Shown: positions 25,342 through 34,140, counted from the first letter of the stretch. The stretch is DNA of 35,114 bases from Nocardioides sp. GY 10113 (GCF_004919105.1 NZ_STGK01000024.1:1-35114); one strand, 5' to 3'. Notes: generated from the sequence alone by a model not told the origin. Made by a program: numbers and translations.

Positions 25342-25713
25342 GTGGTGATCCGTGAGCTCATCGGCGTGTACAACGCCAACGGCGGCCTGCTCGGTGAGGC
25401 CGCCTACGTCTGGGGCCGCCTCCGCCACACCCGCCATTGCGCCCTGTGCGACATCACGCACTCCCCCTGGCGCCGCAAACCCGCCTGGGACGACCTCGCT
25501 GCCCGGCTGCCCGTGCCGTTCACGCTGCTGCACCTCAACGAGCTGCCGGCCGATGTCGCAACGCTCATCGAGGAGATCGGCGCTCCAGCCGTCGTGGGTC
25601 GCACGCCGGACCTGGCGCTGGTGCCGGTGCTGACGGCCGACGAGCTCGACGAGGTGGCGGGCGACGTGCCGGCGTTCGAGCGACTGCTCGACGCCCGGTT
25701 GGCGGATCACTAG
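25342..25713 (+). CDS. small conserved CxxC protein of unknown function
   Basis: A 123-residue protein beginning VVIRELIGVYNANGGLLGEAAYVWGRL, with a CxxC in HCALCDITHSPWRRK (about residues 35-45) that could bind a metal or be redox-active. The rest is a compact alpha/beta fold (LPVPFTLLHLNELPADVATLIEE, APAVVGRTPDLALVPVLTADELDEV). I have seen similar unnamed proteins in actinobacteria but know no function. The start could be GTG 25342 or 25345; TGGGAT lies 6 nt before the first, again a leaderless geometry. The frame's earlier Met (25240) gives an unlikely Pro/Arg-rich extension. Confidence 0.75.
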   Translation: MVIRELIGVYNANGGLLGEAAYVWGRLRHTRHCALCDITHSPWRRKPAWDDLAARLPVPFTLLHLNELPADVATLIEEIGAPAVVGRTPDLALVPVLTADELDEVAGDVPAFERLLDARLADH

Positions 25714-25825
25714 GTCCGACGACCGACCGGCGCGCGCGGCCCGGCGGATCGGTCCGGGACGCGCCCGCGATCGGCATCGGCCCGCACGCGCCTGAGCGCC
25801 GGCGCTGCCGGCCGCGAGCGAGGTC

Positions 25826-26731
25826 ATGGCCCAGACTGAGCCAATGATCGACGAGGTGGACACCGGGCGAGTGCTGTGGGGCGCCGTCGTCTTCGGCGTG
25901 GCGTTGATGCTGGCCGTCGTGGCGCGTCGGGTGCTGGTGGTGGCGCTCGACCGGGAGGGCTCCGAGCGACACACGGGCAGGATGATCGGGCGCCTGCTCG
26001 GGGTGGTGATCGTCATCGGCGGTCTCGTGTACGCCCTCGAGATCGCCGGGGTGCGCGTCGGCCCGATGCTCGGCGCGCTGGGGATCGGCGGCATCGCACT
26101 GGCGTTCGCGGCCCAGGACGTGCTGTCGAACTTCATCGCCGGCGTGCTGCTGCAGGTTCGTCGTCCGTTCACGGTCGGCGACGAGATCGGCAGCGGGGAC
26201 TACGAGGGACGGGTGGTGGACATCAACCTGCGCACCGTGCGGATCAGGACCTACGACGGGCTCACGGTCTATCTTCCCAACGCCGAGGTGCTGCAGAGTC
26301 CGATCGTCAACTTCACCAAGACCTCGTCGAACAGGACCTCGATCACGGTGGGCGTCGCGTACGACTCCGACCTCGAGCGCGTCCGGGAGCTCCTGCTCGA
26401 GGCCTGCGGAGGGGCCGAGGGGGTCAACGCGTTCCCCGAGCCGGAGGTCTGGGTGGAGTCGTTCGGGGAGTCGTCGATCGACATCGCTGTTCGCTACTGG
26501 CATGCCGCCGACATCGCGAGCAGGTGGCGCACACGCAACGCGGTCGCCATGGCGGTGAAGTCCGCGTTCGACCGAGCGGGGGTGGTGATCCCCTTCCCCC
26601 AGCGCACCGTGTGGCTCGGTGCTGGCTCCGCGACGCTGCGGCTGGAGCCGGATCGCACCGCCCCGGGGGACCGAGCGGCGGCGGAGACCGAAGGGGACGG
26701 CCAGGAGGGTCGGGACCGGGACGGAGGATGA
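25826..26731 (+). CDS. MscS-family mechanosensitive channel
   Basis: A small-conductance mechanosensitive channel that would release solutes on hypo-osmotic shock. The 301-residue product has about three membrane helices: residues 18-36 (VLWGAVVFGVALMLAVVAR), about 53-72 (LGVVIVIGGLVYALEIAG) and the pore helix (MLGALGIGGIALAFAAQDVLSNFIAGVLL). The beta domain follows with RRPFTVGDEI, GRVVDINLRTVRIRTYDG and LPNAEVLQSPIVNFT, and then the alpha/beta C-terminal domain to FPQRTVWLG. The last 35 residues are charged and disordered. ATG 25844 (MIDEVDTG) is a possible alternative start; neither has an ideal ribosome-binding site. It converges with ychF. Confidence 0.94.
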   Translation: MAQTEPMIDEVDTGRVLWGAVVFGVALMLAVVARRVLVVALDREGSERHTGRMIGRLLGVVIVIGGLVYALEIAGVRVGPMLGALGIGGIALAFAAQDVLSNFIAGVLLQVRRPFTVGDEIGSGDYEGRVVDINLRTVRIRTYDGLTVYLPNAEVLQSPIVNFTKTSSNRTSITVGVAYDSDLERVRELLLEACGGAEGVNAFPEPEVWVESFGESSIDIAVRYWHAADIASRWRTRNAVAMAVKSAFDRAGVVIPFPQRTVWLGAGSATLRLEPDRTAPGDRAAAETEGDGQEGRDRDGG

Positions 26732-26735
26732 CCGC

Positions 26736-26752
26736 GTCCGCGCTGCGCGGAC
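26736..26752. terminator. short bidirectional hairpin between mscS-like gene and ychF
   Basis: GTCCGCG-CTG-CGCGGAC, a 7-bp stem with a 3-nt loop, fills the 29-nt gap between two convergent stops. Confidence 0.55.
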
Positions 26753-26760
26753 CCGTCGGC

Positions 26761-27834
<1,074 letters not shown>

Positions 27835-27842
27835 GAGGGGCG

Positions 27843-27848
27843 ATTCTA
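27843..27848 (-). promoter_or_regulatory. -10 box of ychF, leaderless start
   Basis: On the minus strand TAGAAT is followed by 8 nt and then GTG 27834. TTGGGG about 19 nt upstream is a possible -35. This is close to the TANNNT consensus and no Shine-Dalgarno is present. Confidence 0.6.
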
Positions 27849-27977
27849 CGGCCGCGCGACGGCACGTCCCCAATCCGAGGCCTCCCGCTGCGCCGCCGGA
27901 ACGACCACAATACGAGTCCGGAGACGAACCCGGAGACGAACCCGGAGCGGGTCAGGCCCGCGGTGAGGACGGACCAG

Positions 27978-28883
27978 GTGAACGAGGAGCAACGCCAGGG
28001 ACTGCGCGAGTACATCGAGGAGCTGCGCCAGGCCGGGTACTCGGTGCGGGACGGCCACTCCCCGGATCCGGACCTGATCGACCCCCACGGGAACCCGGTC
28101 TACACCTGGCAGGAGGGCTACCCCTACCCGGAGCGCCTCGATCGCGACGCCTACGAGCACGAGAAGTACCGGCTCCAGGTGGAGCTGCTGAAGTTCCAGT
28201 ACTGGCTGGAGGACAACGGCCGGCGGGCCATCGTCCTCTTCGAGGGGCGGGACGCGGCCGGCAAGGGCGGCACGATCAAGCGGTTCACCGAGCACCTCAA
28301 CCCCCGCACCGCCCGGGTGGTCGCGCTGAACAAGCCCAGCGACCGCGAGCGCGGCCAGTGGTACTTCCAGCGCTACATCCAGCACCTGCCCACCGCCGGC
28401 GAGATCGTCATGTTCGACCGGTCCTGGTACAACCGCGCAGGCGTCGAGCGGGTGATGGGCTTCTGCTCCGACGAGGAGTACGAGGCGTTCATGAACCAGG
28501 CGCCGCAGTTCGAGCGGATGCTGATCGACTCCGGCATCCACGTCACGAAGTTCTGGTTCTCGGTCTCGCGGACCGAGCAGCGCACCCGCTTCGCGATCCG
28601 CCAGCTCGACCCGGTGCGGCAGTGGAAGCTCTCGCCGATGGACCTGGCCTCGCTGGACCGGTGGGAGGACTACACGGCCGCGAAGGAGGAGATGTTCCGC
28701 CGCACCGACAAGCGGCACGCCGCGTGGACGATCGTCCGCTCCAACGACAAGAAGCGGGCGCGGATCAACGCGATGCGCTTCTTCCTCGGCCAGTTCGACT
28801 ACGACGGCCGCGACGACGAGGTGGTCGGCAAGCCCGACCCGCTGCTGGTGATGCGCGGCAAGCAGGAGACCGCGGACGAGTAG
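27978..28883 (+). CDS. ppk2: polyphosphate kinase 2 family protein
   Basis: PPK2 enzymes transfer phosphate between polyphosphate and nucleotides. The 301-residue product has a Walker A LFEGRDAAGKGGTIKRF (about 80-97), the lid-type motif NKPSDRERGQWYFQRY and a Walker B IVMFDRSWYNRAGVERVMGF, all diagnostic. LSPMDLASLDRWEDYTAAKEEMF and APWTIV-like AAWTIVRSNDKKRARIN follow. Single-domain length and sequence fit class I PPK2. GTG 27978 has GAGGA about 8 nt upstream; GTG 27963, five codons earlier, is an alternative. Upstream, CCGGAGACGAAC is repeated in tandem (about 27918-27941). It converges with the ureohydrolase gene. Confidence 0.94.
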   Translation: MNEEQRQGLREYIEELRQAGYSVRDGHSPDPDLIDPHGNPVYTWQEGYPYPERLDRDAYEHEKYRLQVELLKFQYWLEDNGRRAIVLFEGRDAAGKGGTIKRFTEHLNPRTARVVALNKPSDRERGQWYFQRYIQHLPTAGEIVMFDRSWYNRAGVERVMGFCSDEEYEAFMNQAPQFERMLIDSGIHVTKFWFSVSRTEQRTRFAIRQLDPVRQWKLSPMDLASLDRWEDYTAAKEEMFRRTDKRHAAWTIVRSNDKKRARINAMRFFLGQFDYDGRDDEVVGKPDPLLVMRGKQETADE

Positions 28884-28913
28884 GCCCGGACGAAGGCCGC
28901 GGACGAACGGGAG

Positions 28914-28950
28914 AGCCCCCGCCGCCGACCGGGTCGGCGACGGGGGCTCG
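28914..28950. terminator. bidirectional hairpin between ppk2 and the ureohydrolase gene
   Basis: GAGCCCCCG pairs with CGGGGGCTC, then one mismatch, then six more pairs around a 5-nt loop. It lies between convergent stops at 28883 and 28974. Confidence 0.8.
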
Positions 28951-28973
28951 ATGCCTCCGGGGTCGGCGGTGGC

Positions 28974-29996
28974 TCAGCCGAGCGCCGACGTCTCGGCGGG
29001 CGCCGTGGCGTGGTCGGCCTCGTGGCGCAGCGCCATCAGCGAGACCAGGTCGTAGGCCACGTGCGCGGCCGCGACGCCGGTCAGCTCGGCGTGGTCGTAG
29101 GCCGGGCTGACCTCCACCACGTCCGCGCCGACCACGTTCGCGCCGGCGAAGCCGCGCAGGATCTCCAGCAGCTCCCGGCTGGTCATGCCGCCGGCCTCCG
29201 GCGTACCGGTGCCCGGCGCGTGCGCGGGGTCCAGCACGTCGATGTCGATCGACAGGTAGACCGGCCGGTCCCCGACGCGGTCGCGGAGCTTCTCCACGAC
29301 CTCGCGGACGCCCTGGTAGTAGACGTCGGAGGAGGTGACGATGCCGAAGCCGAACCGGCGGTCGTCCTCGAGGTCCTTCTTGCCGTACAGCGGGCCCCGG
29401 GTGCCGACGTGGCTGAGCGCCTCGGTGTCGAGGATCCCCTCCTCCACCGCGCGCCGGAACGGCGTGCCGTGGGTGTACTCGGCACCGAAGTAGGTGTCCC
29501 AGGTGTCGAGGTGGGCGTCGAAGTGGACCAGCGCCACCGGGCCGTGCCGCTCGGCAGCGGCGCGCAGCAGCGGCAGGGCGATGGTGTGGTCGCCGCCGAT
29601 GGTGAGCAGGCGTCCGCCGTCGGCGGTCAGGTCGAGCGCCGCGGCCTGGACGGTGTCCATCGCCTCGTTGATGTTGAACGGGTTGACCGCGATGTCGCCG
29701 GCGTCGACGACCTGCGCCGACTCGAACGGCGAGACCTCCAGCCCCGGGTGGTAGGGCCGCAGCAGCCGCGAGGACTCCCGGATGTGGGTCGGGCCGAACC
29801 GGGCGCCCGGGCGGTAGGAGACGCCGGAGTCGAACGGTACGCCGGCCACGACGATGTCCGCGCGCTCGACCTGGTCGATACGGGGCAGCTTGGCGAACGT
29901 CGCGGCGCCGCCGTACCGCGGGGTGAGCGAGGCGTCGATCGGGCCGACGTTCCGCTCGCCGACGCGCACCTCCTGGGGGATCCGTCGCTCAGACAC
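28974..29996 (-). CDS. agmatinase-family ureohydrolase
   Basis: A binuclear metal hydrolase that splits urea from a guanidino compound. The 340-residue product has the three signatures of the family: GGDHTIALPLL, VHFDAHLDTWDTY and SIDIDVLDPAHAPGTGTPEAGG, which supply the Mn (or Ni) ligands. The DPAHAPGTGTPE form is shared by agmatinase, guanidinobutyrase and related enzymes, so the substrate is open. GTG 29996 overlaps the permease stop by 8 nt, making it the third gene of an operon with an NCS1 permease. Presence of a dedicated permease suggests an imported substrate more than internal agmatine. Usual symbol would be speB, but I leave it blank because of this doubt. Confidence 0.92.
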   Translation of the reverse strand: MSERRIPQEVRVGERNVGPIDASLTPRYGGAATFAKLPRIDQVERADIVVAGVPFDSGVSYRPGARFGPTHIRESSRLLRPYHPGLEVSPFESAQVVDAGDIAVNPFNINEAMDTVQAAALDLTADGGRLLTIGGDHTIALPLLRAAAERHGPVALVHFDAHLDTWDTYFGAEYTHGTPFRRAVEEGILDTEALSHVGTRGPLYGKKDLEDDRRFGFGIVTSSDVYYQGVREVVEKLRDRVGDRPVYLSIDIDVLDPAHAPGTGTPEAGGMTSRELLEILRGFAGANVVGADVVEVSPAYDHAELTGVAAAHVAYDLVSLMALRHEADHATAPAETSALG

Positions 29997-31605
29997 CGGC
30001 GGGCACCTCCTCGGTCGCGTCGGTCTCGCCGTGGACGGCAGCGGCGTCCTCGGCGTCCTCGGAGACGATCGCGCAGTTCGCGGCCGGACCGGCCGGGACG
30101 AAGCGCGGACCCTCGGGGCCGAACGCGTCGCGCGGCTCGGGGAAGATCCACAGCAGCGCCGGGTAGAGGATCGCGGCGAGGCCGAGGCCGACCGGGATCG
30201 AGAGGTCGATGCCGTTGGCGAGCTCGCCCAGCGGACCGACGAACTGGCCGGGCAGGTTGACGAAGCAGATGCTCATCGCGGCGGAGACGAGCCAGGCGCT
30301 CAGGCCGCGCCAGTTCCAGCCGTGCGCGAACCAGTACCGGCCGCCGCGCTGGCGGCGGTTGAAGACCTGCAGGGCGTCGGTGTCGTACCAGCCGCGGCGG
30401 ACGACCCAGCCGATGGTCATGACGACCATCCAGGGCGCGGTGCAGCTGATGATCAGCACGGCGAAGGTCGAGATCGAGGTGACCACGTCGAAGACGAAGC
30501 GGCCGACGAAGATGAAGCCGATCGCGACGATGCCGATGAGGATCGTCGACTGGACCCGGGTGAACCGGGTGAAGACGCTGGAGAAGTCCAGGCCGGTGCC
30601 GTAGAGGGCGGTGGTGCCGGTCGACATGCCGCCGATCAGCGCGATCAGGCACACGGGCAGGAAGTACCAGCCGGGCGCCACCGCGAGCAGGCCGGTGACG
30701 TAGCCGGTCTCGTAGGTCATGAAGCCGGGGACCTCGGTGGCCACGATGGTCGCCGTGACCAGGCCGAAGAGGAACGGAACCAGCGTGGCGACCTGGGCCA
30801 GGAACGCGGCGGCCATCACCTTGATGCCGGGGGTCTCGCGGGGGATGTAGCGCGACCAGTCGCCGAGGAAGGCGCCGAAGGAGACCGGGTTGGACATCAC
30901 GATCAGCGCGGCGCCGATGAACGAGGGCCAGTAGAGCGCCTGGGTGGCGGCGTCGGCGCCGTCACCGAAGATGCCCGCGTACCCCGGGTCGAAGCTGCCG
31001 CCGAAGGCGATGGCGCCGAGGATGAACAGCGCGGTCGCGGCGATCACGGCCACCTTGTTGACCAGCAGCATGAACCGGAAGCCGTAGATGCAGACGATCA
31101 GCACCAGCACCGCGAAGACGCCGTAGGCCAGGCCGAGGGTGAGGTCGTTCTCGGGCAGGCCGACGGCGCGGTTGGCGCCGCCGACGAGCGCGTCGCCCGA
31201 GCTCCACACCGAGATCGAGAAGAACGCGAACGCGGTGAGCAGCGAGAGGAACGAGCCGACCACCCGGCCGTGCACGCCGAGGTGCGCGGAGGAGGAGACG
31301 GCGTTGTTCGTGCCGTTGCGGGGACCGAAGAGCGCCAGCGGGGCGAGGATCGCCGCGCCGAGCAGGAGGCCGGACAGCGTCGCCAGCAGCGAGTCGCGGA
31401 AGGAGAGGCCGAAGAGGATCGGGAAGGTGCCGAGCACCACGGTCGCGAAGGTGTTCGCGCCGCCGAAGACGAGCCGGAAGAGGTCGAGCGGCGTGGCGCT
31501 GCGCTCCGCGTCCGGGATCGACTCGACGCCGTGCGTCTCGACCTCGGTCGCCTTCGGCGGCGCCGCGTGCACGACGGCACTGGTGGGGGTGGACTGGGCG
31601 TTCAT
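29989..31605 (-). CDS. NCS1-family permease (purine/cytosine permease type)
   Basis: A 538-residue transporter with about twelve membrane helices, from LVFGGANTFATVVLGTFPILFG through LGLAAILYPALLWIFP. The motif FGPRNGTNNAVSSSAHLGVHG after the second helix, SNPVSFGAFLGDWSRYIPRETPG in the middle and the GLDFSSVFTRFTR segment fit the NCS1 cytosine-purine-allantoin group. I use ATG 31605, which overlaps the stop of the SnoaL-like gene (ATGA); the frame upstream is Arg/Pro-rich shadow. Being sandwiched between the SnoaL-like gene and a ureohydrolase, it probably imports the compound that the hydrolase attacks. Confidence 0.93.
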   Translation of the reverse strand: MNAQSTPTSAVVHAAPPKATEVETHGVESIPDAERSATPLDLFRLVFGGANTFATVVLGTFPILFGLSFRDSLLATLSGLLLGAAILAPLALFGPRNGTNNAVSSSAHLGVHGRVVGSFLSLLTAFAFFSISVWSSGDALVGGANRAVGLPENDLTLGLAYGVFAVLVLIVCIYGFRFMLLVNKVAVIAATALFILGAIAFGGSFDPGYAGIFGDGADAATQALYWPSFIGAALIVMSNPVSFGAFLGDWSRYIPRETPGIKVMAAAFLAQVATLVPFLFGLVTATIVATEVPGFMTYETGYVTGLLAVAPGWYFLPVCLIALIGGMSTGTTALYGTGLDFSSVFTRFTRVQSTILIGIVAIGFIFVGRFVFDVVTSISTFAVLIISCTAPWMVVMTIGWVVRRGWYDTDALQVFNRRQRGGRYWFAHGWNWRGLSAWLVSAAMSICFVNLPGQFVGPLGELANGIDLSIPVGLGLAAILYPALLWIFPEPRDAFGPEGPRFVPAGPAANCAIVSEDAEDAAAVHGETDATEEVPAGV

Positions 31606-32036
31606 CGGGTCACCGCCGGGGAGAGGTGTTCGTGGACAGCGAGGAGGGCGTCGCCGACGCGGCGGAAGACGATCGTCTCCCGCTCGGTGACGGTCTCCTG
31701 GGAGCGGGCGCTGTCGCCCGGGAGGTCCCCGGGGACAGAGGTGGTGGTGCGGACGTCGTGGGTGAACACGGCGACGTCGCCGAGGAGCTGGACCTGGCGG
31801 TCGCTGCTGACGCAGGACTCGACCCGCCATCCGTCGGCCAGCCACTCGGCCCAGAGGGTCTCGTAGGCCGCGCGATCGCCGAGCCGCGCGGGCTCGGGAT
31901 GGAAGACGAAGGTCGCGTCCTCGTCGAAGCAGGCGAAGTACGCCGCCGTGTCGGTGGCCGCGAACGCGGCCACCAGGCGGTCGGCCGCCTCGTGCACCTG
32001 TGCGGCGCTCAGCGGCGCCGTCAGCAGATCAGTCAT
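31602..32036 (-). CDS. SnoaL-like (NTF2-fold) protein
   Basis: A 144-residue protein of the NTF2/SnoaL fold: a helical N terminus (VHEAADRLVAAFAATDTAAYFACFDEDATFVFHP), then strands LGDRAAYETLWAEWL, VQLLGDVAVFTHDVRTTTSV, ETVTERETIVFRRVGDALLAVHEHLSPA. These proteins are often small isomerases, hydrolases or accessory binding proteins; AtzH-like members next to amidase genes are one precedent. ATG 32036 has GAGGAG at 8 nt. It is the first gene of the operon with the permease and the ureohydrolase, driven from 32067-32096. Confidence 0.88.
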   Translation of the reverse strand: MTDLLTAPLSAAQVHEAADRLVAAFAATDTAAYFACFDEDATFVFHPEPARLGDRAAYETLWAEWLADGWRVESCVSSDRQVQLLGDVAVFTHDVRTTTSVPGDLPGDSARSQETVTERETIVFRRVGDALLAVHEHLSPAVTR

Positions 32037-32066
32037 CCGGGGTTCTCCTCGTGGGTGGTCCGGGTC

Positions 32067-32096
32067 ACCCTAAGAAGCGTCACCGTGACCTGCCAA
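32067..32096 (-). promoter_or_regulatory. promoter of the SnoaL-permease-ureohydrolase operon with internal palindrome
   Basis: On the minus strand TTGGCA (32096-32091), 18 nt and TAGGGT (32072-32067) form a good promoter. GTCAC-C-GTGAC (32079-32089), a perfect palindrome, lies between the two boxes, where a bound regulator would block polymerase. The leader is only about 25 nt, so there is no room for a riboswitch. Confidence 0.6.
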
Positions 32097-32120
32097 ACAT
32101 TTCGATCGGATAACGCCGCC

Positions 32121-32136
32121 CGAATCTTTCGATTCG
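32121..32136. promoter_or_regulatory. candidate Lrp-type operator
   Basis: CGAATC-TTTC-GATTCG is a perfect 6-4-6 inverted repeat in an AT-richer gap between the operon and the divergent Lrp-like gene. TTTCGAT recurs at 32100-32106 and 32127-32133. Lrp-family sites are palindromes of about 15 bp, so this is a natural candidate. Confidence 0.45.
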
Positions 32137-32212
32137 ACGGCACAGCGCTACTTTTCCGGCATATCAGCGTTCGCCAGTAGGATCGCGATGTCCGATCAGC
32201 ACTAGGAAACGG

Positions 32213-33133
32213 GTGGAAAGATTGTCTGGCAAATTCGCGCCCGAGGTCCTGGACGCCATCGACGAGCGGATCGTCTCCCTCCTCGAGCTCGACGGCCGGC
32301 TCACCCACCGCGAGATCGCCGAGCAGGTCGACCTCTCCCGCTCGGCCGCGGCGACCAGGATCCAGCGCCTGATCGGCGAGGGCCACGTCGCCGTGCGCGG
32401 CGTGGCGCACCCCGCCGTCCTCGGCCGGCCCTCCCTGGCCCACGTCTCGATCGCCGTGCACGGCTCCGCCGCGGCCGTCGCCCGTGCGGCGGCCGAGCGG
32501 GAGGACACCGCGTTCGTCTCGCTGGTCGCGGGGCGGTACGCCGTCGTGGCCGAGATCCGCACCGCGGGCCAGGCCGAGATCGAGGCCGCGCTCACCGACC
32601 TGCGCGGCCTCCCGGGGGTCGGTGCGATCGACACGATCCTCTACACCGAGGTCCTCCACGACGTCGCCGGACCGGTCGGCGAGGTGACCGCGGACCTCGA
32701 CGACACCGACCGAGCCCTGCTGCGCGTCCTCCAGGAGGACGGCCGCGCCTCCTACGTCCGGCTCGGCGGGGAGGTGGGGCTCAGCGCCGCCGGCGCGCGC
32801 CGACGCGTGGTCCGGCTGGTCGAGGGCCAGGCGGTCCGGATCGCCGCCGTACGGCGCCACAGCGGCAGTGACCGCCGCAGCGCGATGGGGATCGGCCTGC
32901 GGCTGGCCGGCGACCACCCCGAGGTGCTCGCCGACCTCGCCGCACTCACCCCCGTCGTCTTCGCGGCCCGCTCGGTCGGGCGCTGCGACGCCGTGCTGAC
33001 CGTCAACGCCGCCACCACCGGCGAGCTGGCCGCCGTCCTCGACGCCGCCCGCGCGCACCCCGGCGTGCGCGGCGCCGAGTCCTGGAGCCACCTGGAGGTG
33101 GTGAAGGAGACCTACGCGTCGGTCCGGCTCTGA
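32213..33133 (+). CDS. Lrp/AsnC-family regulator with two fused units
   Basis: A 306-residue protein with two Lrp/AsnC units in tandem. Unit one has the helix-turn-helix DERIVSLLELDGRLTHREIAEQVDLSRSAAATRIQRLI (about 14-50) and a ligand-binding part to about residue 155. Unit two begins LDDTDRALLRVLQEDGRASYVRLGGEVGLSAAGARRRVVRLV (about 162-203), followed by a second sensor part ending SWSHLEVVKETYASVRL. Normal Lrp proteins are half this length. GTG 32213 has AGGAA 4 nt upstream. It is divergent from the SnoaL-permease-ureohydrolase operon and is its likely local regulator, sensing an amino acid or a guanidino compound; that role is inferred from position. Confidence 0.92.
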   Translation: MERLSGKFAPEVLDAIDERIVSLLELDGRLTHREIAEQVDLSRSAAATRIQRLIGEGHVAVRGVAHPAVLGRPSLAHVSIAVHGSAAAVARAAAEREDTAFVSLVAGRYAVVAEIRTAGQAEIEAALTDLRGLPGVGAIDTILYTEVLHDVAGPVGEVTADLDDTDRALLRVLQEDGRASYVRLGGEVGLSAAGARRRVVRLVEGQAVRIAAVRRHSGSDRRSAMGIGLRLAGDHPEVLADLAALTPVVFAARSVGRCDAVLTVNAATTGELAAVLDAARAHPGVRGAESWSHLEVVKETYASVRL

Positions 33134-33138
33134 CGTTT

Positions 33139-33205
33139 CGCGTCGTCACATGCCGATTGGTCGCGCTCCGGCCCAGAACCCGACCGATCGGGATGTGACG
33201 ACGCG
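33139..33205. repeat. long imperfect palindrome after the Lrp-like gene
   Basis: Arms of 25 nt (33139-33163 and 33181-33205) pair with only two mismatches around a 17-nt loop. The outer 13 nt, CGCGTCGTCACAT and ATGTGACGACGCG, are perfect. It begins 6 nt after the stop of the regulator gene and may terminate it. Arm length and loop size resemble the 18.6-kb palindrome, but the sequence differs. Confidence 0.8.
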
Positions 33206-33244
33206 TCTCGCCGGCCTGCCCGCGGTGGCTCCGTCGCCGGCCGT

Positions 33245-33250
33245 TACGGT
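33245..33250 (+). promoter_or_regulatory. -10 box of the exonuclease III gene, leaderless start
   Basis: TACGGT, then 6 nt, then ATG 33257. Hexamer and spacing are identical to those in front of gltA. Confidence 0.5.
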
Positions 33251-33256
33251 GACCCG

Positions 33257-34045
33257 ATGCGGATCGCCACCTGGAACGTGAACTCCCTGCGCACCCGGAT
33301 CGACCGCGTCGAGGCCTTCCTCGACCGGCACGACGTCGACGTGCTGGCGATCCAGGAGACCAAGGCCCGCGAGGACCAGTTGCCGCTGATGGGCCTGCAG
33401 GCCAAGGGGTACGACGTCGCGGCGGTCGGCTACAACCAGTGGAACGGCGTGGCGTTGGTGAGCCGGGTCGGCCTCGAGGACGTCGAGGTCGGCTTCCCCG
33501 GGATGCCGGGCTTCGGTGAGGAGTCCGCCGTCGAGGCCCGCGCGATCGGCGCCACCTGCGGCGGCGTGCGGATCTGGAGCCTCTACATCCCCAACGGTCG
33601 CAAGCCCGACGACCCGCACTACGTCTACAAGCTCGACTGGCTGGCGCGGCTGCGCGAGGCGGCGAGCCCGTGGCTCGACGGCCAGACCGCACTGGTCGGC
33701 GACTGGAACGTCTGCCCGACCGACGAGGACGTCTTCGACGTCAAGCAGTTCGCGAGGTCGACCCACGTCACGCCGCCCGAGCGCGCCGCGTTCCAGGCCT
33801 TCCTCGACGACGGGTACGCCGACGTGGTCCGCCCGCACTGCCCGGGCCCGGACGTCTACACCTACTGGGACTACTACCGGCAGCGCTTCGAGCGGAACCG
33901 CGGCCTGCGGATCGACTTCGTGCTCGGCTCCCCCGCCTTCGCCGACCGGGTGACGGGTGCCTTCATCGACACCGACGAGCGCGACCCCGCGCAGGGCACC
34001 GGCGCCCCCTCGGACCACGCGCCGGTCGTGGTCGACCTCGACTGA
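33257..34045 (+). CDS. xthA: exodeoxyribonuclease III / AP endonuclease
   Basis: A base-excision-repair nuclease that cuts at abasic sites and removes 3' blocks. The 262-residue product starts MRIATWNVNSLRTRIDRVEAFL, then LAIQETKARED (metal-binding Glu), YNQWNGVALVSR, WSLYIPNGRKPDD, ALVGDWNVCPTDEDVFD (catalytic Asp and Asn), and ends with RNRGLRIDFVLGSP and APSDHAPVVVDLD, whose Asp-His are the final catalytic pair. Length and motifs match the ExoIII family throughout. The start is supported by TACGGT 6 nt upstream, with no Shine-Dalgarno. Confidence 0.96.
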   Translation: MRIATWNVNSLRTRIDRVEAFLDRHDVDVLAIQETKAREDQLPLMGLQAKGYDVAAVGYNQWNGVALVSRVGLEDVEVGFPGMPGFGEESAVEARAIGATCGGVRIWSLYIPNGRKPDDPHYVYKLDWLARLREAASPWLDGQTALVGDWNVCPTDEDVFDVKQFARSTHVTPPERAAFQAFLDDGYADVVRPHCPGPDVYTYWDYYRQRFERNRGLRIDFVLGSPAFADRVTGAFIDTDERDPAQGTGAPSDHAPVVVDLD

Positions 34046-34126
34046 CGACCTGACCAAGCCGGCGCCCACTGGTCCAGACCGCCCGGACGGTGCCGACAAC
34101 ACCGGGACGGGCACGGCCGGCGCCGC

Positions 34127-34132
34127 TACCTT
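34127..34132 (+). promoter_or_regulatory. -10 box of the small membrane protein gene, leaderless start
   Basis: TACCTT is followed by 8 nt and ATG 34141. It decides between this ATG and an upstream in-frame Met at 34090. Confidence 0.45.
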
Positions 34133-34140
34133 CTCGCCTC

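Noticed and set aside
29010..30260. Plus-strand frames opposite the ureohydrolase and permease genes
   Set aside because: They are shadows; motifs and codon use belong to the minus strand.
32037..32066. Guanidine riboswitch before the ureohydrolase operon
   Set aside because: The leader is only about 25 nt between the promoter and the start codon, too short for any known guanidine aptamer.
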